A program made the position numbers and the translations under genes. A stretch of DNA of 64,000 nucleotides. Source: Shewanella saliphila. GTDB lineage: Bacteria; Pseudomonadota; Gammaproteobacteria; Enterobacterales; Shewanellaceae. This document shows positions 8,957 through 17,609 of the stretch, piece after piece. Numbering within the stretch: the stretch's first letter is position 1; each line of letters starts with the position of its first letter. The notes beneath the pieces are model-generated. The model did no database searches and was not told the origin of the DNA. It saw only the letters and a list, made by a program, of their open reading frames with translations. The DNA is taken from assembly GCF_014648295.1 (NCBI RefSeq), contig NZ_BMQV01000011.1:33534-97533 (forward strand), written 5' to 3'.

Positions 8957-8997
8957 AAATGAGTTTTTATCATTAAATAAGTGATAAAAACTCATTT
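8957..8997. terminator. Bidirectional stem-loop between convergent genes
   Basis: A perfect 16-bp inverted repeat, AAATGAGTTTTTATCA at 8957-8972 and its complement at 8982-8997, with a 9-nt loop. It sits between the kinase gene and the convergent gene ending at 9065, so it probably terminates both. The stem is AT-rich and has no long U-tract, so strength is uncertain. Nothing else is visible in 8805-9064. Confidence 0.55.
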
Positions 8998-9064
8998 CAT
9001 TTTATATGATTACTTATTTCAGCAACAAACCGCGAGGCTTGACACTGGCTGCAAGCCATAAGCA

Positions 9065-9496
9065 TTACTCACAGGGGAGTTGTATTTGTTTTGCACAAGC
9101 TTGCTGAGTATTTTCTAGCGATTCTAGCCCTAAACAAAAGTCGAGACGAACAGTATGGCTTTCTTTCGCGGTTGGCGTTTGAGCGGTTTGCCACTGACTC
9201 ACAATACTCGTTGCGTGTTGACTAATCTTAGTATTAGGTATTGAAATAACTGTTTGAATATTATCTGCTTTACCAGATTCGACAACATCAAATGACAATA
9301 TTGTACAGCCAGCCATTCGTGCCTTAGCTAGTTCAATAGGAAACATTGGCTCTTTATCGTTAACGCGAGTCCACATTGCACCACTTTCTGGAGTAATCTC
9401 TGTTACGATGGTTTCACCGTAAATATTCATTCTTTTAGCTTCACTAGGAAACAAAACCACTGCACTTAATAGTACTGCCAAGACTAACAATCTCAT
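9065..9496 (-). CDS. Periplasmic protein with TonB_C-like domain
   Basis: A 143-residue exported protein. The signal peptide is MRLLVLAVLLSAVVLFPSEA. Start ATG 9496 is chosen because GGAG lies 7 nt upstream; a longer in-frame start at 9562 would place 22 residues before the signal. The mature part has the pattern of a TonB C-terminal domain: PMFPIELAKARMAGCTILSF, then a V.ESGKADNIQTV strand, and QWQTAQ, with no membrane anchor or proline-rich spacer. Four Cys in the mature protein could form disulfides. It is an orphan, with no ExbB/ExbD nearby, so energy transduction is unlikely. The domain assignment is by pattern only. Confidence 0.62.
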   Translation of the reverse strand: MRLLVLAVLLSAVVLFPSEAKRMNIYGETIVTEITPESGAMWTRVNDKEPMFPIELAKARMAGCTILSFDVVESGKADNIQTVISIPNTKISQHATSIVSQWQTAQTPTAKESHTVRLDFCLGLESLENTQQACAKQIQLPCE

Positions 9497-9682
9497 TTTA
9501 CACTCCATTGTGTTATTCATTACAGTTGATGCTGTTATTACCTTGCTTGATTTAAGCAGCATAAGACTATAAGTAATTGTTAACCAGATGTAAAATACCT
9601 TGTTCTTGAAGGGGGATATAGCAAAGGCATTATATCTTGCAGATATAGGTATGAATTTTTAGCCTCCACAGCTTTGGTTGAT

Positions 9683-10285
9683 TTAAGTCGTTTTACATCC
9701 AATAAGTTGCACTACAGCACTGTCTCCCTGATGATATTTACCTTCAGAGATGTGCCTTTCGACTTCAATGCCAATCAAAAATTCGAGCCCTTTTAGCTCG
9801 GCTTCTAATGCTTCCAAAGACATAAATAACTCTTTGCTCGACGGAGGCGGTCCGCCTATGCCCGTCATATAAATATGACGTTCTGTAAAGGCTTCTAAAA
9901 TAAACACACCGTTAATTTTCAGTGCGCTTACCGCTTGGCGGTGGAGATCTTTACGTAATGAAGGCGGAACATGTGCAGAGATTGAGACGATACCATCCCA
10001 AATATTTTGCCCTAAATCATAATGACTTAAATCGGCAACCACGGTTGTTATCTCTACACCACATTCTACTGCAAGGGCTTGTGCTTTTTTAAGGCCGACG
10101 GCAGATTGATCGACAGCGGTAACCTTGTAGCCTTGCTTCGCTAAAAACACCGCATTTCGGCCTTCACCTTCAGCTAAGCACAATACTCGACCACCTTTAG
10201 GTATACGAGAACACTCAGACTTTAAAAAATCATTAGGCTCAACGCCATATACAAAGCCTGCTTCGTTATATCTTTGATCCCACAT
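9683..10285 (-). CDS. SAM-dependent methyltransferase (TehB/UbiG-like class I)
   Basis: A 200-residue cytoplasmic methyltransferase. MWDQRYNEAGFVYGVEPN is the usual N-terminal helix and substrate cap of this family. Motif I is RVLCLAEGEGRNAVFLA, the acidic end of strand 2 is VTAVDQS, and DGIVSISAHVP stands at motif IV. ATG 10285 has GGAG six bases upstream and is preferred to the in-frame Met at 10315. The family includes tellurite-resistance TehB-type and thiol methyltransferase enzymes; the substrate cannot be read from the sequence. Confidence 0.8.
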   Translation of the reverse strand: MWDQRYNEAGFVYGVEPNDFLKSECSRIPKGGRVLCLAEGEGRNAVFLAKQGYKVTAVDQSAVGLKKAQALAVECGVEITTVVADLSHYDLGQNIWDGIVSISAHVPPSLRKDLHRQAVSALKINGVFILEAFTERHIYMTGIGGPPPSSKELFMSLEALEAELKGLEFLIGIEVERHISEGKYHQGDSAVVQLIGCKTT

Positions 10286-10396
10286 CAACACTCCTACATT
10301 AAAGCTAATTAACATCTAGCCTCAACAACGGCTAAATTCAAAGCACAAAGTTATCCTCTGACGGCATCCCCCACTGCAATATTTAACGTGTTAGGT

Positions 10397-10585
10397 TTAC
10401 TTCTTGGTTTCGCACGTTGATATGCCAAAAGGCACATATGCCGGGCACCAGCCAAACGCAGCGATAAACAAGGGAATAATCCCAACGATTCCCCACCAAG
10501 ACTGATTATAAAAGCCAACAGCAATGATACATGCTCCAAGAAATATCCTTATCATCCGGTCGATTTTACCTATGTTACATTTCAT
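10397..10585 (-). CDS. DUF2892 (YgaP-type) small inner-membrane protein
   Basis: A 62-residue protein with two short membrane segments. MKCNIGKIDRMIRIFLG, then hydrophobic stretches either side of YNQSWWGIVG, and the FGWCPAYVPFGISTC end are the DUF2892 signature; in YgaP this region is the membrane anchor of a rhodanese. No rhodanese domain is attached here. ATG 10585 has GGAGG five bases upstream. It may handle sulfur or metal at the membrane, which is inference from the family. Confidence 0.8.
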   Translation of the reverse strand: MKCNIGKIDRMIRIFLGACIIAVGFYNQSWWGIVGIIPLFIAAFGWCPAYVPFGISTCETKK

Positions 10586-11071
10586 ATAAACCTCCATTTA
10601 CTTCAGAGTTGGCAAAATGAAAACCAATAACAAAACCTTTAGTCGCTAACCTCAAAGATTGAATTCATTATTGCTAATTAAACGCTAAAGGCATTTTGCG
10701 TTTTTCGCGCTGAATGATTGGTTAACACCTTTAAAATCTGTGTGTTTTTTATTCACCTATACCATTAACAATATGCCTTTATGACGCAAAAAAACAGCAA
10801 AAAATTAACTTTTAAAAATCACATTTTCAGCGTGAATGCTATGTCGATATTAGCCGGTGGATTTAATACGCATTACTTCGAAAGAGAATAACGATTCATT
10901 CAGTCATTCGCCTTGTTTAAGCCCTTTTAAATTCTCGCTGAGAGATCACTTACTAACGCGGAATGGTATAAGGAAAAGGTTCATATAAAACGAATAGGTA
11001 GAGGTGAATAATGCAGGATACAACTCGCAAGAGCGCACAAAGAGGCAAAGAAAAAACGGCCATTATAAAAA
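10586..11071. other. Intergenic region, AT-rich, no firm gene
   Basis: About 490 bases of AT-rich sequence that must hold the promoter of the DUF2892 gene on the minus strand. On the plus strand a 35-codon open frame starts at 11011 behind GAGGTGAATA and runs through the hemE terminator to 11118; see findings. I see no other structure. Confidence 0.4.
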
Positions 11072-11097
11072 AAAAGCGAATCCGAAGATTCGCTTTT
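11072..11097 (-). terminator. Rho-independent terminator of hemE
   Basis: AAAAGCGAATC (11072-11082) and GATTCGCTTTT (11087-11097) form an 11-bp stem with a CGAA loop. Read on the minus strand it is followed by a run of T (the A-run at about 11067-11075), as expected for the end of hemE. Confidence 0.88.
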
Positions 11098-11118
11098 CTT
11101 ATTAGCCAATACCAATAA

Positions 11119-12183
11119 TTACTTGTGGTATTTACCCGATAACTCATGCACAGAGTTGATAAATGCACCGGCATGTTCAGGATCAACATGCTGATGAATA
11201 CCATGGCCTAAGTTAAATACATGGCCGGTACCTTCACCGTAGCTTGCAAGAATTTGGTCAACTTCTTGATGGATACGCTCAGGAGATGCATACAACATTG
11301 ATGGATCCATGTTGCCTTGAAGTGCGACTTTATCGCCTACGCGACGACGTGCATCACCAATATCAACAGTCCAGTCTAAGCCAAGTGCATCACAACCGGT
11401 TTCAGCCATAGACTCTAACCATAAACCGCCACCTTTAGTAAATAAGGTTACTGGCACTTTACGGCCGTCGGCAAAACGGGTTAAGCCATCAACAATTTTT
11501 TGCATGTAACGTAATGAGAATTCGCGGTAAGCGTGGTGCGATAATGCGCCACCCCATGAGTCGAAAATCATTAACGATTGTGCGCCGTTAGCCACCTGAG
11601 CGTTAAGGTATAACACGACTGAGTCAGCTAACTTGTCTAATAACATGTGTAATGCTGCTGGTTCTGCGTAAGCCATACGTTTAATTTTTTCAAACGTTTT
11701 GCTAGAACCGCCTTCAACCATATAAGTGGCTAGCGTCCAAGGTGAACCAGAAAAGCCAATTAATGGTACTGCGCCGTTAAGTTCACGGCGAATGGTGCTC
11801 ACTGCATGCATGACGTAACCTAACTCGTCTTCTGGATCTGGGATGCTAAGTTTTTTGATGGCATCAATCGTATCTGTTGGACGTTCAAAACGTGGACCTT
11901 CACCCGCTTCAAAGTACAGACCAAGACCCATTGCATCAGGTACTGTCAAAATATCTGAGAATAAAATCGCAGCATCTAAATCATAACGACGTAAAGGCTG
12001 TAGCGTCACTTCGCAAGCCAGTTCAGCATTGCGACATAAAGACATAAAGTCGCCAGCCTGAGCTCGAGTTGCTTTGTATTCAGGTAAATAACGGCCTGCT
12101 TGACGCATCATCCATACTGGAGTGACATCAACAGGCTGCTTTAACAACGCACGTAAATAACGATCATTTTTTAATTCTGCCAT
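11119..12183 (-). CDS. hemE: Uroporphyrinogen decarboxylase
   Basis: Removes four acetate carboxyls from uroporphyrinogen III to give coproporphyrinogen III in heme synthesis. At 354 residues it has the family's full length. Signatures: [16 protein letters not shown] near the N-terminus, the catalytic Asp in [41 protein letters not shown] and the C-terminal [15 protein letters not shown]. It is transcribed alone and ends in a strong terminator. Heme demand is high in these cytochrome-rich bacteria, and hemB and hemCDXY lie elsewhere in the window. Confidence 0.98.
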   Translation of the reverse strand: MAELKNDRYLRALLKQPVDVTPVWMMRQAGRYLPEYKATRAQAGDFMSLCRNAELACEVTLQPLRRYDLDAAILFSDILTVPDAMGLGLYFEAGEGPRFERPTDTIDAIKKLSIPDPEDELGYVMHAVSTIRRELNGAVPLIGFSGSPWTLATYMVEGGSSKTFEKIKRMAYAEPAALHMLLDKLADSVVLYLNAQVANGAQSLMIFDSWGGALSHHAYREFSLRYMQKIVDGLTRFADGRKVPVTLFTKGGGLWLESMAETGCDALGLDWTVDIGDARRRVGDKVALQGNMDPSMLYASPERIHQEVDQILASYGEGTGHVFNLGHGIHQHVDPEHAGAFINSVHELSGKYHK

Positions 12184-12375
12184 GTGGGCTTTCTTCCTAG
12201 ACTGTTATGATTTCTGCTGGGCGCTAGTTTAGCACTTACGCGATTAATGTAACCACTCAAGCAAGATTTATGTGAGCTATTCCTAAATCTAATGGTTATT
12301 TTTTTAACATATCCGCTTTATTGCTCACAAAATACACTGGACTGATGAGTAAATCGCAAATTAACAGATTAAAAG

Positions 12376-12404
12376 TTGCGTCGCGGTAAGTCGTTTGGTA
12401 TAAA
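12376..12404 (+). promoter_or_regulatory. Promoter of candidate small RNA
   Basis: TTGCGT (12376-12381), exactly 17 bases, then TATAAA (12399-12404). The -10 matches at five of six positions and the -35 at three. A start about seven bases on, near 12411, opens no good reading frame but leads within about 90 nt to a strong terminator. Confidence 0.5.
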
Positions 12405-12410
12405 AAGTGT

Positions 12411-12500
12411 GCGCTAGCAAGAACAATCAAGAAGCCCGATAAATCGAGCCTTTGAAAACTTCGTTACCCCGTGATGGCTTTGCCTTCACGGGGTTTTTTA
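12411..12500 (+). ncRNA. Candidate small RNA between hemE and rsd
   Basis: About 90 nt bounded by a sigma70-like promoter (12376-12404) and a classic terminator: CCCCGTGA (12467-12474) pairs with TCACGGGG (12486-12493), with an inner GGC-TTT-GCC stem, followed by six T. A smaller hairpin CGAT-AAA-TCG lies upstream (around 12438-12447), leaving an unpaired A/C-rich 5' end and the linker TTTGAAAACTTCG. No coding frame with a ribosome site is present. It matches no Rfam family I recognise. The alternative is an attenuated leader of rsd, whose ATG is about 135 bases further on. The rest of 12184-12636 is the hemE and rsd promoter regions. Confidence 0.5.
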
Positions 12501-12636
12501 TTGTGTTTTATTTCCTGCCCTCTATTTTACCGCCCTTAGCTGGTTGGTCCTGAAAATATAAATAAAACAGTTGATCACAATACACTTTGTCCAATACATT
12601 AGGTGTTATAGAAAGGTTGCTGATTAGAGAAAACAC

Positions 12637-13104
12637 ATGCTAACAAAATTAGAAAAAGCAGAGAAACGCTGGGGCGGCGCCAATAAGTTAGTCGATCAGT
12701 GGCTTAATCACCGCCGAAAATTATTGATTCAATATTTCATTGTGGCGGGTCTTGCACCTTATTCGCGAGCTGAAAAATCACTGCCAACCCTAGAGCAAGT
12801 GAAAGACTTTTGCGATCAATTAGTCGACTATGTTTCTGAAGGCCACTTTGAGGTTTACAATAACGTCGTTAAAGCTTGTGAAAAATTCGGCGAATCCAGT
12901 ATCGATACCGCCAAAGCATTGTTACCGCAAATAAGCGAAAGCACCGATGCTGCTCTCGACTTTAACGACAAATATACTGAAGCCGCCGACGAAGAGATTT
13001 TGTATCAACTTGATAGCGATTTATCTTTATTAGCACAGGCAATGGAAGCCCGTTTTGAGTTAGAAGATCAGTTATTAGAAGTACTGCATAACCGCCATTC
13101 GTAA
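12637..13104 (+). CDS. rsd: Regulator of sigma D (anti-sigma-70 factor Rsd/AlgQ)
   Basis: Binds the housekeeping sigma factor RpoD in stationary phase and so favours alternative sigma factors. The 155-residue, all-helical protein fits the family: MLTKLEKAEKRWGG, WLNHRRKLLIQYFIVAGL near the N-terminus, LEQVKDFCDQLVDYVSEGHFEVYN, and the acidic C-terminal helices. The ribosome site (GAGAAAACAC) is weak. Its position near hemE recalls the rsd-nudC-hemE neighbourhood of enterobacteria, without nudC. A terminator follows. Confidence 0.93.
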   Translation: MLTKLEKAEKRWGGANKLVDQWLNHRRKLLIQYFIVAGLAPYSRAEKSLPTLEQVKDFCDQLVDYVSEGHFEVYNNVVKACEKFGESSIDTAKALLPQISESTDAALDFNDKYTEAADEEILYQLDSDLSLLAQAMEARFELEDQLLEVLHNRHS

Positions 13105-13127
13105 CGCATGTGAACGGCACAACTAAT

Positions 13128-13153
13128 AAAAGTGCGAATAGTCGCACTTTTTT
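13128..13153 (+). terminator. Terminator of rsd
   Basis: AAAAGTGCGA (13128-13137) and TCGCACTTTT (13142-13151) form a 10-bp stem with a four-base loop, followed by T. It can also serve the convergent gene ending at 13193. Confidence 0.85.
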
Positions 13154-13192
13154 GTTTTCTGCATATAATTTCACTCTCGTTTATCAAAGAGT

Positions 13193-14242
13193 TTATTGCC
13201 TTTTATGCCAATTTTCAGGTAACTCAACCTGCGACCATAATTCTTGGCATAAGCGCTCAGGCTGATGCCAGTCGCCCTTTTTTAACCAATCCACCAATGC
13301 GTCGCCCACTTGCGGATAAGCAATAGGTTTGGGTGAAGGTGTCTTTAACCAGCGTGTTAATATGGCTGAATCTAACTGTTCCATACTCTCTGCCGCTGCC
13401 AGTAATTGCAACGCAGCTACATTTGCCAGCTGCTCAAATTGGCCTAATAACGGTTTAACCAGTAGCTTTTTACCTAGGGTCATTGCTTCACTGGCGAGTT
13501 CAAATCCGGCATTACCTATCACACCACCGCATTGCGACATATGCTGTTTAAAGCTTTCACGATTGAAACCATGCCAGTGTATATGGTCACCAATGGCTTT
13601 TAGCGGCTTAGTACTGTGATAAACAAAAAATTGATATTGAGTGAATGGCGCTAAAAACTCTGCAATCCGATCAGCGTCTTCAAATGGCAGATACACTAAT
13701 ATTTGATGACTATGATCACCGCAACTGGCCGACACTTCGACAAAAGGCGGTAAAATAGGAAAGCCAAAATGATGCCAGTGGCAACCGAGGGCGACATCAA
13801 CTGGGGCAAAACGATTAAGTAGTAACTCATTGAACCAGTTTGTGCCCTGTTTAGGTACCGGGTATTGCAATGCCGCTTGATGACTAATGGCAATCGATGG
13901 CACGCTTTGTTGGCGCGCAGCCCAAGCACTAACCGGCTCAAAGTCGTTGAGCACAAGATCATAACCCGTTAAATCCAATTGTTTAATTTCTGAAAATATA
14001 TTCGCCATTAGATTTTGTTTTGCCGTTTTAGCAACATTCACGCGGCCATTCTCGGTGATAAAAGTCATGCCTTTTCGTGTCTGGTAATCCCCAAAACATT
14101 GCATATCAAAATATTGCTCAGGCACTCTCCCTGAAAAAACAAAATCGACGTCAATGTCGTGTTGCCCTAATGCTTTAGCCATCACCCGTGCACGGCTAAT
14201 ATGGCCATTACCGGTACCTTGGACCCCGTACAAAATTTTCAT
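13193..14242 (-). CDS. MJ1255/VC2487-family glycosyltransferase
   Basis: A 349-residue GT-B type enzyme. The N-terminal MKILYGVQGTGNGHISRA is the glycine-rich opening of the family, and the C-terminal donor region shows GVIGNAGFELASEAMTLGKK, resembling the UDP-sugar-binding segment of MurG-like enzymes. DLVLNDFEPVSAWAA lies between them. The acceptor is unknown; members are thought to act on lipids or envelope glycans. The PAP2 phosphatase directly upstream on the same strand (67-base gap) is a neighbour in Vibrio as well, as far as I recall, which supports a lipid-linked substrate. Confidence 0.82.
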   Translation of the reverse strand: MKILYGVQGTGNGHISRARVMAKALGQHDIDVDFVFSGRVPEQYFDMQCFGDYQTRKGMTFITENGRVNVAKTAKQNLMANIFSEIKQLDLTGYDLVLNDFEPVSAWAARQQSVPSIAISHQAALQYPVPKQGTNWFNELLLNRFAPVDVALGCHWHHFGFPILPPFVEVSASCGDHSHQILVYLPFEDADRIAEFLAPFTQYQFFVYHSTKPLKAIGDHIHWHGFNRESFKQHMSQCGGVIGNAGFELASEAMTLGKKLLVKPLLGQFEQLANVAALQLLAAAESMEQLDSAILTRWLKTPSPKPIAYPQVGDALVDWLKKGDWHQPERLCQELWSQVELPENWHKRQ

Positions 14243-14309
14243 ATTGGCTTTATTTCCTAAAAAGGCTGAATGACTAGGGCGTGTTAAACAATGATTATTG
14301 AAAGAGAAG

Positions 14310-14825
14310 TTACAGCATTAGTTGCTCAACCAGCATGACGGACCCCATGCCTAATCCCGCACCCGCCATAATATCTAAGGGATAATGCACACCAAGCGCG
14401 ATACGAGATGAGCCCACAAAACAGGCCCAAGCAAAGGCAATGGGCGCCAATGACGGAAAGACGACATTCACCACGCTAGCAAACACAAAAGCGCCTGCGG
14501 TATGCCCTGAGGGTAAACTAAACTTATCAGAGGGTTGAAAACCTGAGTCAAAGCCAGCTAATGCATGACATGGACGATGACGACGAATGCAATTTTTAAG
14601 CAGTAAATACAATGGAAACTCGACAATAAAGCTGCCCAAAATTAAATTGAAAAATGTTTGCCCATGAGGATGACTAAAAAGTAACGCGACAGACAAATAG
14701 ACATAGTAGTGGCCATCACCCGTTGCCGACACGCGCTTAGCTGCAGAGCTTAACTGGTTGTCACGACTAAATTGCACTATCCAATAAAACCAATATTTAT
14801 CTAATTCACTGATACTCATCTTCAT
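14310..14825 (-). CDS. PAP2-family phosphatase, inner membrane
   Basis: A 171-residue membrane phosphatase for lipid phosphates or pyrophosphates. All three motifs are present: KNCIRRHRP (KX6RP), LPSGHTAG (PSGH) and SRIALGVHYPLD (SRX5HX3D). Several hydrophobic segments surround them. ATG 14825 is chosen because GGAG lies 6-7 bases upstream; a longer start at 14837 has no ribosome site. It is probably co-transcribed with the glycosyltransferase. The substrate could be undecaprenyl or phosphatidylglycerol phosphate; the sequence does not decide. Confidence 0.87.
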   Translation of the reverse strand: MKMSISELDKYWFYWIVQFSRDNQLSSAAKRVSATGDGHYYVYLSVALLFSHPHGQTFFNLILGSFIVEFPLYLLLKNCIRRHRPCHALAGFDSGFQPSDKFSLPSGHTAGAFVFASVVNVVFPSLAPIAFAWACFVGSSRIALGVHYPLDIMAGAGLGMGSVMLVEQLML

Positions 14826-14999
14826 GCTTGACTCCATGCCAAACGCTGGGACATCTTCAACCCGAGCAAGGTTATCTATTTGTTAACAAGCTAAATAATA
14901 AAGAGAAGGAATGAACGCGAGGTGACAGTGAGTCTACAGTTTTATGACAATGAAAGAATGAATAGAGATAGGGTATAAATACCTGAGCCTATAAAACAA

Positions 15000-15031
15000 A
15001 AAACCTCTCAAACATAAGCTTGAGAGGTTTT
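15000..15031. terminator. Strong bidirectional terminator
   Basis: AAAACCTCTCAA (15000-15011) and TTGAGAGGTTTT (15020-15031) form a 12-bp stem with an 8-base loop, with A and T runs at either side. On the minus strand it terminates the small membrane-protein gene at 15083-15331, ahead of the PAP2 gene. Confidence 0.85.
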
Positions 15032-15082
15032 GTACTCGACTTAGCTCACACGTTTTACCGCGCTAAAAGTGCTAAATGCGAT

Positions 15083-15331
15083 TTAAGCTGTTTGTGCTTG
15101 TAATGATCTGCCGCGATAAATTTTCACTAGGTGATAAATATTGATACAAGCAACAAATGCGTTCATTCCAGCAACAGGCCATGCATCGATTGAATACCCG
15201 TAAGCAACAAAGAAAGAACAACCAAGAAAATTTAAACATCTTAGTAAAATGATGTCTTTCATCATCAAAGAAATAGCAACCATAACCGATGCTGCATAAC
15301 CTAAGACTTCAATAAAATTGATATTTTCCAT
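15083..15331 (-). CDS. Small YgjV-like inner-membrane protein
   Basis: An 82-residue protein with about three membrane helices: EVLGYAASVMVAISLMMKD, LLRCLNFLGCSFFVAYGY and WPVAGMNAFVACINIYHLVK. The pattern (a leading GY..S, then LR..N..G...F..YG) is that of the YgjV/PQ-loop-like family of bacterial membrane proteins, whose function is not established. Transcribed alone with its own terminator. The family call is by pattern and moderately sure. Confidence 0.68.
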   Translation of the reverse strand: MENINFIEVLGYAASVMVAISLMMKDIILLRCLNFLGCSFFVAYGYSIDAWPVAGMNAFVACINIYHLVKIYRGRSLQAQTA

Positions 15332-15714
15332 AAGAACCTCTATTTCAGGCCCTCTACCTTCCGTAAGCGTAACGGGGGATCCATGCCCCTAAAGCTAGTA
15401 TTAATTGTAAACTAACATTAAAATCTGGGGGTTATGTTAACAAAATGAAATTCAAAGTTGTAATTAAAAAACGTATTAGAATGACCTAAATCAACATATA
15501 TCGACTAAAACGTTCAATTTGAAAGAAAATTACTTCCAAATTTGATCCTTGTTCTGTATTTAGGCCAATCGACTAAATTAACCTGTTTTAGCAATAAGTT
15601 GATTTACAGCAATCTGGTGATTGATAAGGCTTTTATTTTCACAAAAAGCTCATATAATTCATTTATCTTTGCTTTACCCAGCAATTTACCCTTGCTGCCC
15701 AACAGGAGTTAAAT
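15332..15714. other. Intergenic region between divergent genes
   Basis: About 380 bases holding the promoters of the membrane-protein gene (minus) and rraA (plus). The sequence is AT-rich. GGGGGATCCATGCCCC near 15373-15388 is a short G/C inverted repeat without a T-tract. No open frame or known regulatory element is evident. Confidence 0.4.
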
Positions 15715-16200
15715 ATGGAATACAACACCTCAGAACTCTGCGACATGTATATAGATGTAGTTGATGTCGTCGAACCTATGTTCAGTAACTATGGTGGTTG
15801 CAGCTCCTTTGGTGGCTCAATCAGTACCATTAAATGCTTTGAAGACTACGGCCTGATTGCGGATGCTTTAGAAGAAGACGGTGAAGGTAAAGTTCTGTTA
15901 GTTGATGGCGGCGGTTCATTAAGACGCGCCTTAGTTGACGCCAAAATTGCTGAACTTGCCGTTGCAAACAACTGGGAAGGTATTATTGTTTATGGTTCGG
16001 TTCGCGATGTCGACACCCTTGAGGAGCTCGACATTGGGATTCAAGCTATTGCATCTATTCCTGTTGGCGCTGAAGGCAATGGCGTTGGCGAAGTTGAAAT
16101 TCCGGTTAACTTTGGCGGCGTGACCTTCTTACCAGGCGATCATATTTACGCAGACAATACCGGCGTAATTTTGTCACCTGAACCATTAGATATTGAATAA
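15715..16200 (+). CDS. rraA: Ribonuclease E activity regulator RraA
   Basis: A trimeric protein that binds RNase E and lowers mRNA turnover. The 161 residues match the family throughout: [71 protein letters not shown] and the [15 protein letters not shown] end. CAGGAG precedes the ATG. Monocistronic, ending at a clear terminator. Confidence 0.97.
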   Translation: MEYNTSELCDMYIDVVDVVEPMFSNYGGCSSFGGSISTIKCFEDYGLIADALEEDGEGKVLLVDGGGSLRRALVDAKIAELAVANNWEGIIVYGSVRDVDTLEELDIGIQAIASIPVGAEGNGVGEVEIPVNFGGVTFLPGDHIYADNTGVILSPEPLDIE

Positions 16201-16253
16201 TAGCTAAGACTCAACGACAGTGCCCTGACATAATCTAGGGCGACACGATTTCT

Positions 16254-16278
16254 AAAAACCAGCTATGCTGGTTTTTTT
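16254..16278 (+). terminator. Terminator of rraA
   Basis: AAAAACCAGC (16254-16263), TAT loop, GCTGGTTTTT (16267-16276), then more T. A strong intrinsic terminator. Confidence 0.9.
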
Positions 16279-16310
16279 ATGTCAGTATTCAGCCAATGTG
16301 AGGTACACCA

Positions 16311-17339
16311 ATGTTTACTGCGTTTACCCAACAACATTGTGATGCTTTATCGAGCATCAGAGCCAATGAAACCAAATTGGGCCAGCAAGTCTTATTGGCT
16401 AACCCACAAAAGACTTTGGCGGAAAATGCCCAGTTTGCAGCCAATGCCGGCGCACGATTTGGCATCATAGCCATTGCAGAAGATATTGGCCCACGGGCAA
16501 ACCTAGGCCGGGGTGGCGCAAGTGAAACCTTACATGCCTGCATGGCTCAATTTTTAAATTTACAATCGAATCGTTTTTTACACGGTAACCAATGTGCCAT
16601 TCTCGGCCAAATAAGTTTAACCACACAACCAGACTCAACCGCCAGCGTTGAAAGCCTTCGCCAGACCACTGCCGAACTTGATCAACTTGTAATTGACGCC
16701 GCTACCCAATTGTTTACAGCCGGATTAGAACCCATCGTCATTGGCGGAGGTCACAATAATGCATACGGCTTATTAATGGCGATTAAAGCCTACACAGGCT
16801 TACCCGTTGCCGCGGTTAATTTAGATCCGCATAGCGATTTTAGGCCCCGTGAAGGTCGTCACAGTGGCAATGGCTTTAGCTACGCAGCGGCCAATGGTGC
16901 ATTGGACCATTACCATATCTTAGGGCTACACGAGCTTAAAAATAGCGAATCGACTTTAGAGCAACTGAGTTTATTTGGTGCTACATGGCACAGTTTTCAA
17001 CAAATTTGGGTGCGCAGAGAATTGCAGCTCGACGCCGCATTAAAGCACATTGCAGCAGGATTAAATCAAACTCAATTACCGGTTGCCTTAGAGCTCGACG
17101 TTGACGCCATAGCCAATATGCCCAGTAGCGCGGCCACATTTGCCGGTATTCCGCTTCTCGATGCCTGCCAATATGTGCATTATATTGCCAAACATTGCTC
17201 GTGCAGTTACGTGCACTTTGCCGAAGCTGCCCCGTCATGTCATCACGCTGGTGCGGCAGCGGGTTATCGTGACGTAGGCCAAGGGCTGAGTGAGTTAATT
17301 TATGCTTATATTCAGGGACGATTAACTCGGCTGAATTAG
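16311..17339 (+). CDS. hutG: Arginase-family hydrolase, probable formimidoylglutamase
   Basis: A 342-residue ureohydrolase-fold enzyme, predicted to split N-formimidoyl-glutamate to glutamate and formamide in histidine breakdown. The binuclear manganese ligands are visible: His in GGGHNNAYG, the Asp/His/Asp set in NLDPHSDFR, and two Asp in LELDVDAIANMP. The last is an unusual form of the SFDxDxxDP motif, with NMP replacing DP. No other hut genes are next to it, so the substrate rests on family resemblance; agmatinase or another guanidino/amidino hydrolase is possible. GAGG lies upstream of ATG 16311. Confidence 0.75.
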   Translation: MFTAFTQQHCDALSSIRANETKLGQQVLLANPQKTLAENAQFAANAGARFGIIAIAEDIGPRANLGRGGASETLHACMAQFLNLQSNRFLHGNQCAILGQISLTTQPDSTASVESLRQTTAELDQLVIDAATQLFTAGLEPIVIGGGHNNAYGLLMAIKAYTGLPVAAVNLDPHSDFRPREGRHSGNGFSYAAANGALDHYHILGLHELKNSESTLEQLSLFGATWHSFQQIWVRRELQLDAALKHIAAGLNQTQLPVALELDVDAIANMPSSAATFAGIPLLDACQYVHYIAKHCSCSYVHFAEAAPSCHHAGAAAGYRDVGQGLSELIYAYIQGRLTRLN

Positions 17340-17609
17340 AATCAGCTGAAGCTATTCATTAAAGGCTAATTTTATGCTCTAATGCAGTGCAATTTTTTAG
17401 CCTTTGATGGTCATTTTTATCAGGGTTAATCGACGCGAGTTCATTGTAGCGTTCAAGATGATGTGAATTACCCATTGCGTGCAGACAAGACAACTAATTG
17501 ATTGTTGTCACACTCTAGCACCACAGTGTTTCAGCAATCATTCGCAATGACTTACACTCGCACTTACTAACACTCGCAATGAATAATCGCACATTATAGG
17601 AATATACCG

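Noticed and set aside
10351..10539. 62-codon minus-strand frame overlapping the DUF2892 gene
   Set aside because: It is out of frame with a convincing small membrane protein that has a strong ribosome site.
821..10996. Shared 13-base string ATATAAAACGAAT at 821 and 10984
   Set aside because: In an AT-rich 64-kb window a match of this length is expected by chance.
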